64,000 nt of DNA from Bacteroidaceae bacterium (GCA_017503645.1 JAFVSR010000008.1:62001-126000), one strand, 5' to 3'. Counted from the stretch's first letter, positions 40,819-52,000 are shown. Notes: a model not told the origin generated them from the sequence alone. Made by a program: numbers and translations.

Positions 40819-41936
40819 GCAAATACAGAAACGACCACCGCATAGTGGCAACCCTCGATGCCGGCGGCACCAATTTTGTGTTCGGTGCAATGCAGGCCGG
40901 CGAATTTATAGTAGAGCCATTGAGCCTGCCATCGCAGGCACACGACCTCGACAAATGCCTGCAAACGCTTGTCGATGGCTTTTCGCAGATTTTTGCCAAA
41001 TTGGATAAAAAGCCCGTGGCAATAAGTTTTGCCTTCCCCGGCCCTGCCGACTACCCCAACGGCATCATAGGCGGCTACCTGCCCAATTTTCCCTCCTTCC
41101 GCGACGGGGTGGCACTGGGCCCCTTCCTCGAAGGCAAGTTCGGCGTGCCCGTGTTCATAAACAACGACGGCGACCTCTTTGCCTACGGCGAAGCTCTCTG
41201 CGGTGCACTGCCGCAGATAAACAGCCGCCTGCGCGAAATGGGCTCCAACAAACGATACAAAAACCTCATAGGCTACACCATAGGTACCGGCTTCGGTATA
41301 GGCGTGGTAATAGACAACAAACTTAACAGGGGTGACAACTCCTGCGTGGAAACCTTCTGCCTGCGCCACAGGGATATGCCCGATGTTATTGTGGAAGAGG
41401 GCGTTGCCATAAGAGCCGTACAACGGGTGTATGGCGAAAAGAGCGGAAACCCCGCACACGGCCTCACCCCCAAAGAAATTTGCGAGATAGCCGACGGCAC
41501 ACGCCACGGCAACCAAGAGGCGGCCCGCGAGGCTTTCGCCACACTTGGCAGGGTGGCAGGCGCTGCAATATCGGCGGCGGTGACCATAATAGACGGCCTG
41601 GTGGTTATCGGCGGCGGTGTGTCGGCAGCAAGCCGATGGATTATGCCTGCCCTGCTTGATGAACTGCACAGCAAACTGCACACCCTTGCGGGCGAGGATG
41701 TAAACCTTGTGCAGATGAAGGTATATAACTTGGACGACGAGCGGGAATTTGAACTTTTTGCCAAAGGTGAGGTAAAGAAGGTTAAAGTGTACGGCGAGGA
41801 GCGATATGTCGATTACGACTGCCAAAAGCGGGTGGGAGTAATAGTATCGGAACAGGGAGCAAGCAAGGCTGTTTCGGTGGGTGCATACGCATTTGCACTG
41901 AGCGAGCTCGACAAACAAGATGTAAACTTTTTATGA
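40815..41936 (+). CDS. ROK-family sugar kinase
   Basis: A 373-aa cytosolic kinase. It has the ATP-binding DAGGTNFVFG motif (about 15-24), the catalytic segment FINNDGDLFAYGE (Asp in NND), IGYTIGTGFGIGVVID and the DGLVVIGGGVSA motif near the C-terminus. The typical ROK zinc motif CxCGxxGCxE is not seen; CVETFCLRH occupies that region. Likely substrates are mannose or fructose, given the surrounding mannosidases. It overlaps both neighbouring genes by 4 bp, a tightly coupled operon. Confidence 0.9.
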   Translation: MSKYRNDHRIVATLDAGGTNFVFGAMQAGEFIVEPLSLPSQAHDLDKCLQTLVDGFSQIFAKLDKKPVAISFAFPGPADYPNGIIGGYLPNFPSFRDGVALGPFLEGKFGVPVFINNDGDLFAYGEALCGALPQINSRLREMGSNKRYKNLIGYTIGTGFGIGVVIDNKLNRGDNSCVETFCLRHRDMPDVIVEEGVAIRAVQRVYGEKSGNPAHGLTPKEICEIADGTRHGNQEAAREAFATLGRVAGAAISAAVTIIDGLVVIGGGVSAASRWIMPALLDELHSKLHTLAGEDVNLVQMKVYNLDDEREFELFAKGEVKKVKVYGEERYVDYDCQKRVGVIVSEQGASKAVSVGAYAFALSELDKQDVNFL

Positions 41937-44176
41937 AACGAATTGTCATTTTATTTGCAATAGCAACCGCGATAATCACAGCAGCCGCACAAGCGCCTGC
42001 CGAGCTTGTAAACCCCTTTATAGGCACCACTAACTACGGCACTACAAACCCGGGCGCAGTGCTGCCGCACGGTATGATGTCGGTAGTACCATTCAATGTA
42101 ATGGGCTCGGACCTAAACATTTACGACAAAGACAGCCGTTGGTGGTCCACACCATACGAAAAGAACAACACATTCTTCACGGGCTATGCCCACGTGGCGT
42201 TGAGCGGTGTGGGCTGCCCCGAGGCATCGTCGCTATTGGTGATGCCCACCACGGGCGCGCCCGATGTAAACTATTTTAACTACGGTACAAGGTACAGCAA
42301 CGAGATGGCATCACCCGGCTACTACAGCAACACACTCACCAAATATGGGATAAAAAGCGAGGTCACTGCCACCACCCGCACATCGTGTGAGCGGTACACA
42401 TTCCCCGCAGGCAGGGGCAACATAATAGTGAACCTGGGCGAGGGACTCACAAACGAAAGCGGTGCTATGGTACGTCGCGTGAGCGACACCGAAATTGAGG
42501 GAATGAAGCTGTTGGGCACCTTCTGCTACACCACGCAGGCTGTGTTCCCCATATATTTTGTTATGCGTGTGTCGCACAAGCCCACGGCAGGCTGCCCCTG
42601 GAAATTCCAACCGCCTTTGAAAGGAGTTGAGGCCGACTGGTGCCCCGATGACGGCACATACAAGATATACCATAATTACCACCGCGAGGTGGCAGGCGAC
42701 AACGTGGGCTACCTATTTTGTTACGATAACCTTGCCGAGGGGCAACAGATAACCGTGCAGATGGGTGTGTCGTTCGTTTCAATGGAAAACGCACGCGAAA
42801 ACCTCGACAAGGAGCAGAGCGGAAAATCGTTCGACGAGATACGTGCCGCGGCAACACGCGAGTGGAACGAAATGCTCGGCCGCATACAGGTGGAGGGCGG
42901 CACCGGCGAACAGCAAACAGTTTTTTACACTGCTCTTTATCACGCACTTATACACCCAAGTACCATAAACGATGTAAACGGCGAATACCCCGAAATGGAG
43001 AGCGGCCGCACGGGCAAGAGCAGCCACACGCGCTACACGGTGTTTTCGCTATGGGATACCTATCGTAACCTACACCAGTTGCTCACACTCGTCTATCCCG
43101 AAAGGCAGACCGATATGCTGCGTTCGCTTGTGGGGATGTACCGAGAGAGCGGGTGGCTGCCACGCTGGGAACTTTTCGGCCGCGAAACATACACAATGGA
43201 GGGCGACCCTGCGGCTATCGTCATTGCCGACAGTTGGATAAAGGGATTGCGCGATTTCGACATCGAGACTGCCTTTGAGGCTATGATTAAATCGGCCACC
43301 ACCGAGGGGAGCAAAAACCCCATACGCCCCGACATAAACCCATACATAGAGCAGGGCTTTATACCTGTAGGATACTTTGAGGGCGATTTGTCGGGCGACA
43401 ATTCCGTGTCGCACGCGCTTGAATATTGCGCCGCCGACTATGCCATAGCCTGCCTTGCCGACTCGTTGGGGCAGAAGGCCCGCGCGAAGGAGTTCCTTAA
43501 ACGGGCACAAAGCTACCGCCGTTACTACTGCAAGGAGTATGGCACGCTGCGCCCCCTCACAGCCGAGGGCGACTTCCTGGGCGACTTCAACCCCGCCACA
43601 GGCAAACATTTTGAAAACATCCCCGGGTTCCACGAAGGCTCGGCGTGGAGCTACACATTTGCCGCTACACACGACATAAAAGCGCTTGTAAAGCTGATGG
43701 GTGGAAAAAAGCGCTTCATCGACAGCCTGCAAGCGGTTTTCGACAACAACCACTACGATGCCGCCAACGAGCCCGACATTGCATACCCCTACCTATTCAG
43801 CCGTTTCAAGGGCGAGGAGTGGCGCACGCAAAAGGAGGTGAAGCGGCTCATAGAGACATACTACACCAACAGCCCCGGCGGCATCCCCGGGAACGACGAC
43901 ACGGGTACAATGTCGGCCTGGGCGGTATTTTCGATGATGGGGCTATACCCCGACTGCCCCGCCGAACCCTTTTACACACTCACTACACCCACATTCGACA
44001 AGGTGCGCATCACCACCCCGCAGGGGTGCATAACCATTGAAAAGAGAGCTACTGCCGACGACTGCCACTACATAGACAGGATATTGCTCAACGGCAAGGA
44101 GGCGGGCAGCTACCGCCTGCATCACAACGCCATTCTTGGCAGCAACATAGAATTCATACTAAAAAATCACCACTAA
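41933..44176 (+). CDS. GH92-family alpha-mannosidase (first copy)
   Basis: A 747-aa secreted enzyme with a signal-peptidase-I leader (cleavage after AAAQA). GH92 motifs: NPGAVLPHGMMSVVPFN, HVALSGVGCPEASSLLVMP, FSLWDTYRNLHQLLTLVYPE, HEGSAWSYTFAATHDIKAL and GNDDTGTMSAWAVFSMMGLYP. GH92 enzymes are calcium-dependent exo-alpha-mannosidases that invert configuration. Its ANEPDIAYPYLF segment differs from the HGNEPSHHILYIY of the next gene, so the two probably cut different linkages. The stop is 10 bp from the second GH92 gene. Confidence 0.95.
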   Translation: MKRIVILFAIATAIITAAAQAPAELVNPFIGTTNYGTTNPGAVLPHGMMSVVPFNVMGSDLNIYDKDSRWWSTPYEKNNTFFTGYAHVALSGVGCPEASSLLVMPTTGAPDVNYFNYGTRYSNEMASPGYYSNTLTKYGIKSEVTATTRTSCERYTFPAGRGNIIVNLGEGLTNESGAMVRRVSDTEIEGMKLLGTFCYTTQAVFPIYFVMRVSHKPTAGCPWKFQPPLKGVEADWCPDDGTYKIYHNYHREVAGDNVGYLFCYDNLAEGQQITVQMGVSFVSMENARENLDKEQSGKSFDEIRAAATREWNEMLGRIQVEGGTGEQQTVFYTALYHALIHPSTINDVNGEYPEMESGRTGKSSHTRYTVFSLWDTYRNLHQLLTLVYPERQTDMLRSLVGMYRESGWLPRWELFGRETYTMEGDPAAIVIADSWIKGLRDFDIETAFEAMIKSATTEGSKNPIRPDINPYIEQGFIPVGYFEGDLSGDNSVSHALEYCAADYAIACLADSLGQKARAKEFLKRAQSYRRYYCKEYGTLRPLTAEGDFLGDFNPATGKHFENIPGFHEGSAWSYTFAATHDIKALVKLMGGKKRFIDSLQAVFDNNHYDAANEPDIAYPYLFSRFKGEEWRTQKEVKRLIETYYTNSPGGIPGNDDTGTMSAWAVFSMMGLYPDCPAEPFYTLTTPTFDKVRITTPQGCITIEKRATADDCHYIDRILLNGKEAGSYRLHHNAILGSNIEFILKNHH

Positions 44177-44186
44177 AAGAGGTACG

Positions 44187-46355
44187 ATGAAAACAAAACC
44201 GGCACTACTGCTCATTGCGCTGTTCATAACAGCCTGCGCACAGCAATCCACGGAAAGGCTCACGCAATATGTGTGCCCGCTCATAGGCAGCGGAGGGCAC
44301 GGGCACGTATTTGTTGGTGCGAGTGTGCCGTTTGGTATGGTGCAGGCCGGCCCCACAAGCATAAACCAAGCGTGGGACTGGTGTTCGGGCTACCACCGCG
44401 ACGAGAACAGCATCATAGGCTTCTCGCACACACATCTGAGCGGCACAGGCATAGGCGACCTTTTCGACATCACCGTGATGCCCGTGACCGGCGAGGTGAC
44501 ATACGCCCGCGGGAATATAGAAGAGGCAGGCAGCGGCCTGTGGTCGCCTGCCGACAGAGAGAAAGAGGTGACGCAGGCGGGCTACTACTCCGTTCCCTTG
44601 ACACGCTATGGCATAAAGGCCGAAATCACCGCTACGGCACGCACCGGTGTGCACCGCTATACATTCCCCGCATCACAGGAGGCTGCCATAGTGTTCGACC
44701 TGGAGAACGGTGGCTGTTGGGATAGAACTACCGACTGCCATATGGAGGCTGTGGGCAACAACCGAATTGCAGGCTACCGCCATTCGCGCGGCTGGGCACC
44801 CTCGCAACGTGTATATTTTGTGGCCGAAACAAGCAAGCCATTTGATAAATTCACTCTGCACGGGAAGAATAATATGTATGGGCGCGCATCGTTTGCCACA
44901 GAGGAGGGCGAACAGATTATTTTAAGAGTAGCAATATCACCGGTAAGCATCGAAGGGGCGCAGACAGCTTTGGAACAGGAAGCCGCGGGCAAGGATTTCG
45001 ATGCCATAGCGGCCGAGGCTGCAGAGGCGTGGGAAAAGCAATTAGCGAAAATAAGAATAGAGGGGAGTGAGGAGCTGAAACGCATATTCTACACCGCCCT
45101 CTACCACGCGACTATGGCCCCCGTACTCTTCAGCGATATAAACGGCAACTACCGTGGTGCCGACGGCAACATATACCACAGTGTCACCCCACGCTACACA
45201 AACTTTTCTCTGTGGGATACCTACCGCGCCAAGCAACCGCTTATGACCATAATAGAGCCTTTCAAAGCGGGCGACTTTGTCGCAAGTATGGTAGATATAT
45301 GCGACAAGCAGGGGCGCCTCCCCGTATGGCATCTGTGGGGCAACGAAACCAATTGTATGGTGGGCGACCCTGCAATACCCGTGGTGGCCGATGCCATAGT
45401 AAAGGGCATCGAAGGGTTCAACCGCGAGAAGGCCTTTGCAGCCATAAAAAAGACGGCGGCAAGCAGCGAGCGTGGCAAAGGGCTGCGTCACGAATATGGC
45501 TACATACCCTACAATATGTTTGGCGAGGCTGTAGCATACGAGCTCGAATATGCCCTTGCCGACGGGGCTGCCGCTTTAGCGGCAAAGGCTCTTGGCAAGA
45601 GCGCCGACGAGGAGTATTTCACCCGCAAGAGCCGGTCGTATCGCCGCTTGTGGGACAAGGAGAGCAGCTTCATACGCGGTGTGGACAGCACAGGCTGTTT
45701 CCGCGAGCCATTCAACCCCTACTACTCATCGCACCGAGCCGATGACTATTGCGAGGGCAACGCCTGGCAATACACTTGGCTTGTGCCGCACGATGTAGAG
45801 GGATATGCAACACTTTTTGGTGGCAGGGAGCAGATGCTTGCGAAGCTCGACTCGCTCTTCACCGCCCCATCCACCGTGGAGGGAGCACCATCGCCCGACA
45901 TTTCGGGAATGATAGGGCAATATGCCCACGGCAACGAACCGTCGCACCACATCTTATATATATACACAATGCTTGGAGAGCCGCATAAATGTGCCCGCCT
46001 TGTGCGCAAGGTAATGGAAGAACAATACCGCGACGACTACGACGGGCTGTCGGGCAACGAGGATATGGGGCAAATGTCGGCCTGGTATATAATGTCGGCA
46101 CTCGGGTTCTACCAGGTAGAGCCTGCAAGCGGCCGCTACTGGTTGGGCTCGCCCATCGTGCAACGCGCCGAAATTGCCGTAGCGGGTGGCACATTCATCA
46201 TAGAAACCACAAACAACAGCAAGGAGAACATCTACATTAAAAGCATTGAACTTAACGGGGAGGATTACCGCCTGCCCTACATAATGCACAGCGACATAAC
46301 ACGGGGTGGCAAGCTCACCGTGGAGATGAGCAGCACGCCCGCTGCGTGGTTCTAA
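44187..46355 (+). CDS. GH92-family alpha-mannosidase (second copy), lipoprotein
   Basis: A 722-aa lipoprotein (lipobox ITAC, Cys17, next residues Ala-Gln-Gln). GH92 motifs: GSGGHGHVFVGASVPFGMVQ, GFSHTHLSGTGIGDLFDI, FSLWDTYRAKQPLMTIIEP, CEGNAWQYTWLVPHDVEGY, HGNEPSHHILYIY (residues 581-593) and GNEDMGQMSAWYIMSALGFY. This is the form of the classical alpha-1,2-mannosidases of gut Bacteroides. Sequence divergence from the first copy argues against recent duplication. Last gene of the mannoside operon. Confidence 0.95.
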   Translation: MKTKPALLLIALFITACAQQSTERLTQYVCPLIGSGGHGHVFVGASVPFGMVQAGPTSINQAWDWCSGYHRDENSIIGFSHTHLSGTGIGDLFDITVMPVTGEVTYARGNIEEAGSGLWSPADREKEVTQAGYYSVPLTRYGIKAEITATARTGVHRYTFPASQEAAIVFDLENGGCWDRTTDCHMEAVGNNRIAGYRHSRGWAPSQRVYFVAETSKPFDKFTLHGKNNMYGRASFATEEGEQIILRVAISPVSIEGAQTALEQEAAGKDFDAIAAEAAEAWEKQLAKIRIEGSEELKRIFYTALYHATMAPVLFSDINGNYRGADGNIYHSVTPRYTNFSLWDTYRAKQPLMTIIEPFKAGDFVASMVDICDKQGRLPVWHLWGNETNCMVGDPAIPVVADAIVKGIEGFNREKAFAAIKKTAASSERGKGLRHEYGYIPYNMFGEAVAYELEYALADGAAALAAKALGKSADEEYFTRKSRSYRRLWDKESSFIRGVDSTGCFREPFNPYYSSHRADDYCEGNAWQYTWLVPHDVEGYATLFGGREQMLAKLDSLFTAPSTVEGAPSPDISGMIGQYAHGNEPSHHILYIYTMLGEPHKCARLVRKVMEEQYRDDYDGLSGNEDMGQMSAWYIMSALGFYQVEPASGRYWLGSPIVQRAEIAVAGGTFIIETTNNSKENIYIKSIELNGEDYRLPYIMHSDITRGGKLTVEMSSTPAAWF

Positions 46356-46368
46356 CATCTATCATCAC

Positions 46369-46408
46369 ACACCAAACGCCTGCAATACGTATTGCAGGCG
46401 TTTGGTGT
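46369..46408. repeat. Perfect 40-bp palindrome after the mannoside operon
   Basis: Each half is 20 bp (ACACCAAACGCCTGCAATAC followed by its exact reverse complement) with no spacer. It begins 14 bp after the GH92 stop. There is no T run, so it may act as a Rho-independent-like hairpin, an mRNA 3'-end protector or a protein-binding site. Confidence 0.85.
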
Positions 46409-46495
46409 TACATCAATTCATCTGTTTGAAACAATATATAAAACCAACCGGGCCCTCTATGTGTTTATATTCTGCTTAACGAATATCATAACACT

Positions 46496-47884
46496 ATGAG
46501 GGCTATTTTACTGTTTTTTCTATTATCGCTCCCGCTCATTGCGGTGCAAGCACAACAGGGCGGCGAGTACCTTAAAGAGCCGCTACCCGACAGTTGGCAG
46601 GATGGCAAACTGTTTGAGCAGACCACACCCGACAACGACCTGTGGTGGCAAAATTTCGAGGATGCGCGGTTGGACTCGCTCATCAACGTTGCCGTAATGA
46701 ACAACCCGTCGGTGCTTATGGCCATTGAGAATATGAAGAAGGCCAAGGCTGTGTGGCGGCAGGCGCAGAGTAACCTGTTGCCACAGGTGGGGCTGCAGGC
46801 GGGCTGGCAACGTGCAAGAGGCAGCGGGAACACTGCCGAAACACTCTACCGCGAGACATACAATGGCTACTACAACGGAGCTGTGGCCGTAAGCTGGCAG
46901 GCCGACATATTCGGCAGCATATATATGCGCTCAAAGGCACAAAAACGGCTGTTCCAGGCTACCGAAGAGGAGTATCGCGCGGTGATGGTGTCGCTGTGTG
47001 CCAACGTGGCCACCACCTATTTTTCAATAAAGGAGAGCATTGCGCGCCTGGCAGTGCTGCGCACCAATGTGGCATCGCAACAGGAGATTATAAAGATAGT
47101 GACATCGCGCTACAACAGCGGGCTGGCATCGAAATTGGATGTTGCGCAATCGAAATCGGTATATTACAACACGCTGGCACAGATTCCTGCAATGGAGGCC
47201 ACCATAGCGGCCTACCGCAACAGTATGGCGGTGCTGCTTGGCTGTTACCCGCAGGATATGGGCAACTGGCCGGGCAACGATGGTGCCCTACCCTCTTATA
47301 TAGAGCCCATAGCGCTTGGTGTGCCCGCCACCCTGCTGCTGCGCCGCCCCGACATACGCGAGGCCGAAAAGAACGTGGAGGCATACGCAGCCCTTCTTGG
47401 GGCAAGCAAGCGCGACTGGTTGCCAACATTCTATGTGAACGGAACCATAGGGTTTGCAGCCGACAAACTTAAGGAGCTGCCGCACGCACGCAGCCTCACC
47501 TGGGAGATTGCGCCCGCAATGCGCTGGACAATATTTAGCGGCGGTGAGAGGATAAACGCCACACGCGAGGCCAGAGCGGCACTGGAGCAAAGCATTATAT
47601 CGTTCAACAGCAAAGTACTCACCGCTATGCAGGAGGTAGAGAGCGCTATGAGCCAATACAGCAGTTCCATAGCACAGATTGTGGCCATAAAGGAGGCTGT
47701 AAACCAGAGCAACGAAACACTTGCACTATCGCTGGAGCTGTACAAGCAGGGGCTCACACAATTTCAGAATGTGCTCGATGCGCAACGTACCCTGCTTAGC
47801 TATGAGGATTATCTGGTGCAGGCACGCGGAGCATCGCTCAAATATTTGGTACAACTGTACGAGGCACTTGGCGGCGGTTGGTAA
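46496..47884 (+). CDS. Outer membrane efflux protein (TolC/OprM type) of an RND pump
   Basis: A 462-aa protein with a cleavable signal peptide (ending AVQAQ) and the two OEP repeats of the TolC fold: WWQNFEDARLDSLINVAVMNNPSVLMA at the start of the first, and LLLRRPDIREAEKNVEAYAALLGASKRDWLPT at the second. NodT/OprM-type members form the trimeric exit duct. First gene of an operon with an adaptor (21-bp gap) and an RND pump. Confidence 0.93.
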   Translation: MRAILLFFLLSLPLIAVQAQQGGEYLKEPLPDSWQDGKLFEQTTPDNDLWWQNFEDARLDSLINVAVMNNPSVLMAIENMKKAKAVWRQAQSNLLPQVGLQAGWQRARGSGNTAETLYRETYNGYYNGAVAVSWQADIFGSIYMRSKAQKRLFQATEEEYRAVMVSLCANVATTYFSIKESIARLAVLRTNVASQQEIIKIVTSRYNSGLASKLDVAQSKSVYYNTLAQIPAMEATIAAYRNSMAVLLGCYPQDMGNWPGNDGALPSYIEPIALGVPATLLLRRPDIREAEKNVEAYAALLGASKRDWLPTFYVNGTIGFAADKLKELPHARSLTWEIAPAMRWTIFSGGERINATREARAALEQSIISFNSKVLTAMQEVESAMSQYSSSIAQIVAIKEAVNQSNETLALSLELYKQGLTQFQNVLDAQRTLLSYEDYLVQARGASLKYLVQLYEALGGGW

Positions 47885-47905
47885 TAATCATAAAAAACAT
47901 AGTAT

Positions 47906-49024
47906 ATGAAAAGGATAATATTGTTGGCAGCCGTTGCAGTTGTATGCAGCTGCCACAAAAAAGCAGAACAGACAAACAGCAGCACCGCGCTTCCCGTGGA
48001 GGTGGCGCTGCCTGTTGAGCGGGAGGTAACACTCACGCGCGAGTACCCGGGATACCTGGAGGCCGTTTCCACCATATCCATTGTGGGAAGAGCAAGCGGT
48101 ACGCTGCAAAAGCAGAGCTACACGCCTGGCGGCAGGGTAAAAAAGGGCGAAACGCTGTTTGTGATAGAACCCACCCTGTACGAAAATGCAGTGGCTCAGG
48201 CCGAGGCTGCATTGAGCACGGCCGAGGCAGGCCTGGAATATGCCCGAAGCAACTACGAGCGTATGCAGCAGGCTATCGAGAGTGATGCCGTGAGCCAGAT
48301 TGAGTTGCTACAGGCAAAGAGCAATGTAAAAAGCTACGAAGCACAGGTGAACAACGCCAGAGCAGCATTGAGCACGGCACGCACCAACCTTGGTTATTGC
48401 TACGTGAAAGCACCTATGGATGGCGTTGTGGGCATTGAGAACTATTCCGTGGGCACATATATCCCGGGAGCGGCAAGCCCTGTGGAACTGTGCAAGATGT
48501 ACAATGACGACAAGATGTATGCCCACTTCGACATCACCGACAACCAATGGCTCAACAAGGAGAAACGGGCCGACGTGGTGGGCAAGGAGGAGTATGTCAC
48601 ATTTACACTTGGTAACGACACCTATTACCGCTGGAAAGCGAAGATGGACTACCTGTCGCCCGACATAAATCTGAGCACGGGAACGCTGCGCGTGAGGGCC
48701 GAACTGGTCAACAGCAACAATTTCCTGAAGCCGGGCAGTTACATCAGCGTGGTGCTGCCATACGAAAAGGTTAATAACGGCATATTGGTGAAGGATGCCT
48801 CCATTGGCACCGACCAGCTTGGCAAGTTTCTCTATGTGCTTAACGACAAAAACATAGTGGAGTACCGCAGCATAGAGGCCGGCAGCCTTGTAGATGACAC
48901 CTTGCGCCTGGTGACAAGCGGATTGAAGGCAGGCGAGCGCTACGTGACAAAGGCATTGCTGAAGGTGCGCAACGGTATGCAGGTGACACCCGTAATGGAG
49001 GGTTCACAACAGAAGAAACAGTAA
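47906..49024 (+). CDS. RND pump periplasmic adaptor (AcrA/MexA type) lipoprotein
   Basis: A 372-aa adaptor with lipobox VCSC (Cys16). Family parts: beta-barrel/lipoyl segment [26 protein letters not shown], a coiled-coil hairpin (about 95-170, [24 protein letters not shown]), lipoyl half [11 protein letters not shown], and membrane-proximal [21 protein letters not shown]. It bridges the RND transporter and the outer membrane duct. Confidence 0.95.
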   Translation: MKRIILLAAVAVVCSCHKKAEQTNSSTALPVEVALPVEREVTLTREYPGYLEAVSTISIVGRASGTLQKQSYTPGGRVKKGETLFVIEPTLYENAVAQAEAALSTAEAGLEYARSNYERMQQAIESDAVSQIELLQAKSNVKSYEAQVNNARAALSTARTNLGYCYVKAPMDGVVGIENYSVGTYIPGAASPVELCKMYNDDKMYAHFDITDNQWLNKEKRADVVGKEEYVTFTLGNDTYYRWKAKMDYLSPDINLSTGTLRVRAELVNSNNFLKPGSYISVVLPYEKVNNGILVKDASIGTDQLGKFLYVLNDKNIVEYRSIEAGSLVDDTLRLVTSGLKAGERYVTKALLKVRNGMQVTPVMEGSQQKKQ

Positions 49025-49044
49025 CCACGAAAAAAAGAAACAGT

Positions 49045-52000
49045 ATGAATTTCTCCAAATTCTTTATAGAACGGCCCATATTTGCCACAGTGCTGTCACT
49101 GCTGTTGCTTGTGGCAGGCGGCATATCCCTTTTTGTACTACCTATAGACCAATATCCATCTATAACGCCGCCCACCGTGCAAGTGAGCGCCATATATCCC
49201 GGTGCAAATGCCGAAACCATAGCTCAAACGGTGGGAATACCCATAGAACAGCAGGTGAACGGCGTGGATGGTATGATATATATGAGCTCCACTTCATCGT
49301 CGTCGGGCACATACAGGCTCACCGTGACGTTCGAGGTGGGAACGGACATCGATATGGCCACGGTGCTTGTGCAAAACAGGGTGAATATAGCGCTGAACTC
49401 GTTGCCCACCGAGGTTACGCAGCAGGGCGTAACGGTGCAGAAGCAATCGACCAACGTGGTGCTCTTCATCACTCTCACGGGCGACAGCACATACAACCAG
49501 CTATACCTTTCGAACTATGCCGAGCTGCAGATAGTGGACCAGCTCACACGTACCCCCGGGGTGGGCTCGGTGAATATAATGGGAGCAGGCAACTACTCTA
49601 TGCGAGTGTGGCTCAACCCCGAGGCTATGCGCATAAGAGGCATTTCGCCGGCCGAGGTGTATCAGGCAATATCCAAGCAGAACCTTGCGATATCGGCAGG
49701 ATATGTGGGCCAAACGCTTGGCGCCGGCGCCGACAACGCATTCCAGTACACGCTTAACGTACAGGGGCGCTTGAAAGACGCCGAGGAGTTCGCCAACATA
49801 GTGATACGCAACGACGGGGTGGATATGCTGCGCCTCAGCGACATTGCGGAGATTGAGATAGGCAGCGAGACGTATGCCTCGTCGAGCCGCTTGAAAGGGA
49901 AACCTACAGCCGCCCTTGCGGTGTACCAGTTACCCGGTTCAAGTTCATTGGCCGTGTCGAAGGCGGTGCGCGAGAAGATGGAGGAGCTTGCCGAGGGGTT
50001 CCCGCCGCAAGTGCAGTACCAGATAGCACTGGACACCACCGATGTTATGCGCAGCTCCATACACGAGGTGCTTTATACCTTTGTAGAGACCACAGTATTG
50101 GTTATACTTGTGATATTCCTCTTTTTGCAGAACTGGCGTGCTACGCTCATTCCCTGCCTCACAATTCCCGTGTCGCTCATAGGAACGCTGGCGGTGATGG
50201 AACTGCTTGGTTTTTCCATAAACACCCTCTCGCTCTTTGGGCTCATCCTTGCCATAGCCATTGTGGTAGATGATGCCATTGTGGTGGTGGAGAATGCCAC
50301 GCGTATATTGGACGAGGGTAGATTGGGTGCACGCGAGGCCACCGAAAAGGCTATGGAGGAGATTGCAGGGCCCATTATAGGCGTGGTGCTTGTGATGATG
50401 GCTGTGTTCCTGCCCACCACTATGATTAGCGGCATATCGGGGCAGCTCTATAAGCAGTTTGCGCTTACCATAGCCACCGCCACCCTGCTCAGCGGCTTCA
50501 ACTCGCTCACACTCACACCCGCATTGTGTGCCCTGCTGTTGCGCCCCGCAAGCGAGCGTAAGGAGGGCGCCTTCTTCAGAGCATTCAACCGTAGCTACGA
50601 TGCCGTGCAGCGGTGGTATGACAAGGTGGTGGCATTCCTGCTGCGCCGTGCCTGGGTGGCAGGTATAAGTTTTGCCGCAATGTCACTGCTTGCACTGTAT
50701 ATGTTCAACGTATGGCCCACTACATTCATCCCCGATGAAGACGATGGTTACTTTATAATAGCCGTACAGCTGCCACCCGCCGCATCGCTTAGCCGCACAG
50801 AGGCTGTGGCGGCCAAGGTTGAGGATATCGTTTCGGCCTACCCCGAAGTGAAAACAAACATTAGCATCAGCGGCTACAGCATACTCAACAACGGCCAGCA
50901 GAGCAATGCCGCAAGCGTTTTCGTGGTGCTGAAGGACTGGAGCGAACGCAAGGAGAAGGACCAAAAGGCTGCCGCCATTGTGGAGCGTTTCAACAAGCAG
51001 GCATACGTGGAGATTGAGGAGGCGCAGTGCTTTGCCATAGTGCCGCCCGCCATCCCGGGAATAGGTAATGTAGGTGGCTTGCAGTTGCAGTTGGAGGACC
51101 GCAAGGCGCTTGGACTCTCCGAACTGCAAAAGGGCGTGGATGCCATTGTAGCAAGCTACCGCAAGGCTCCTTCGGTGGAGAATATGAACAGTTCCTACGA
51201 GGCGAACGTGCCGCAGTACTTTCTTAACATAGACCGCCAGAAGGCAATATCGATGGGGCTTGATATGGGCGCTGTGCTTTCTACCCTCAGCTACTATATG
51301 GGTGCCATCTATGTAAACGACTTTGTGATGCTTGGCCGCATATGGCAGGTGAAGATGGCTGCAGGCGAGAAGAGCCAGAAGGTAATTGACAGCGTATTGC
51401 GACTGAGCCTTGCCAACAACAAAGGCGAGATGGTGCCGTTCAGCAGTTTCATAGAGGTGGAGGATATCCTGGGCATAGACCAGCTTGGGCGCTACAATAT
51501 GTACAACAGCGCAGCCATCACCTGCAACGTGGCACCCGGCTACAGTTCCAGCGAGGTGATGAGCGAGGTGGAGGCACTTGTGAAGGCCGAGCTGGGCAAC
51601 GAGTTCGGGTATGAGTGGACCGGCGTTGCCTACCAGGAAAAAACTGCGGGCAGCAGCACCACCATCATATTTATAATAGCAATATTGGTGGCCTATCTGG
51701 TGCTTGCCGCACAGTACGAAAGCTGGGGCAGCCCCGTGGCAGCCATCACCGGCGTGCCCATAGCTCTGCTGGGTGCCATTGCGGGTTGCTGGATGTTCGA
51801 CATCCCCGTGAGCGTATATACGCAGGTGGGTATAATTCTGCTCATTGCACTGAGCGCCAAGAACGGTATTCTCATTGTGGAATTTGCGCGCGACTACCGC
51901 AGCACGGGCAACAGCATACGACAGAGTGCCGCCGAGGCGGGGCACGTGCGTTTGCGCCCCATTTTGATGACATCGTTTGCCTTTGTGCTTGGCGTGATGC

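Noticed and set aside
40707..41918. A 403-codon frame on the minus strand antisense to the ROK kinase gene
   Set aside because: No motifs, unusual composition, and fully overlapped by an intact kinase gene.
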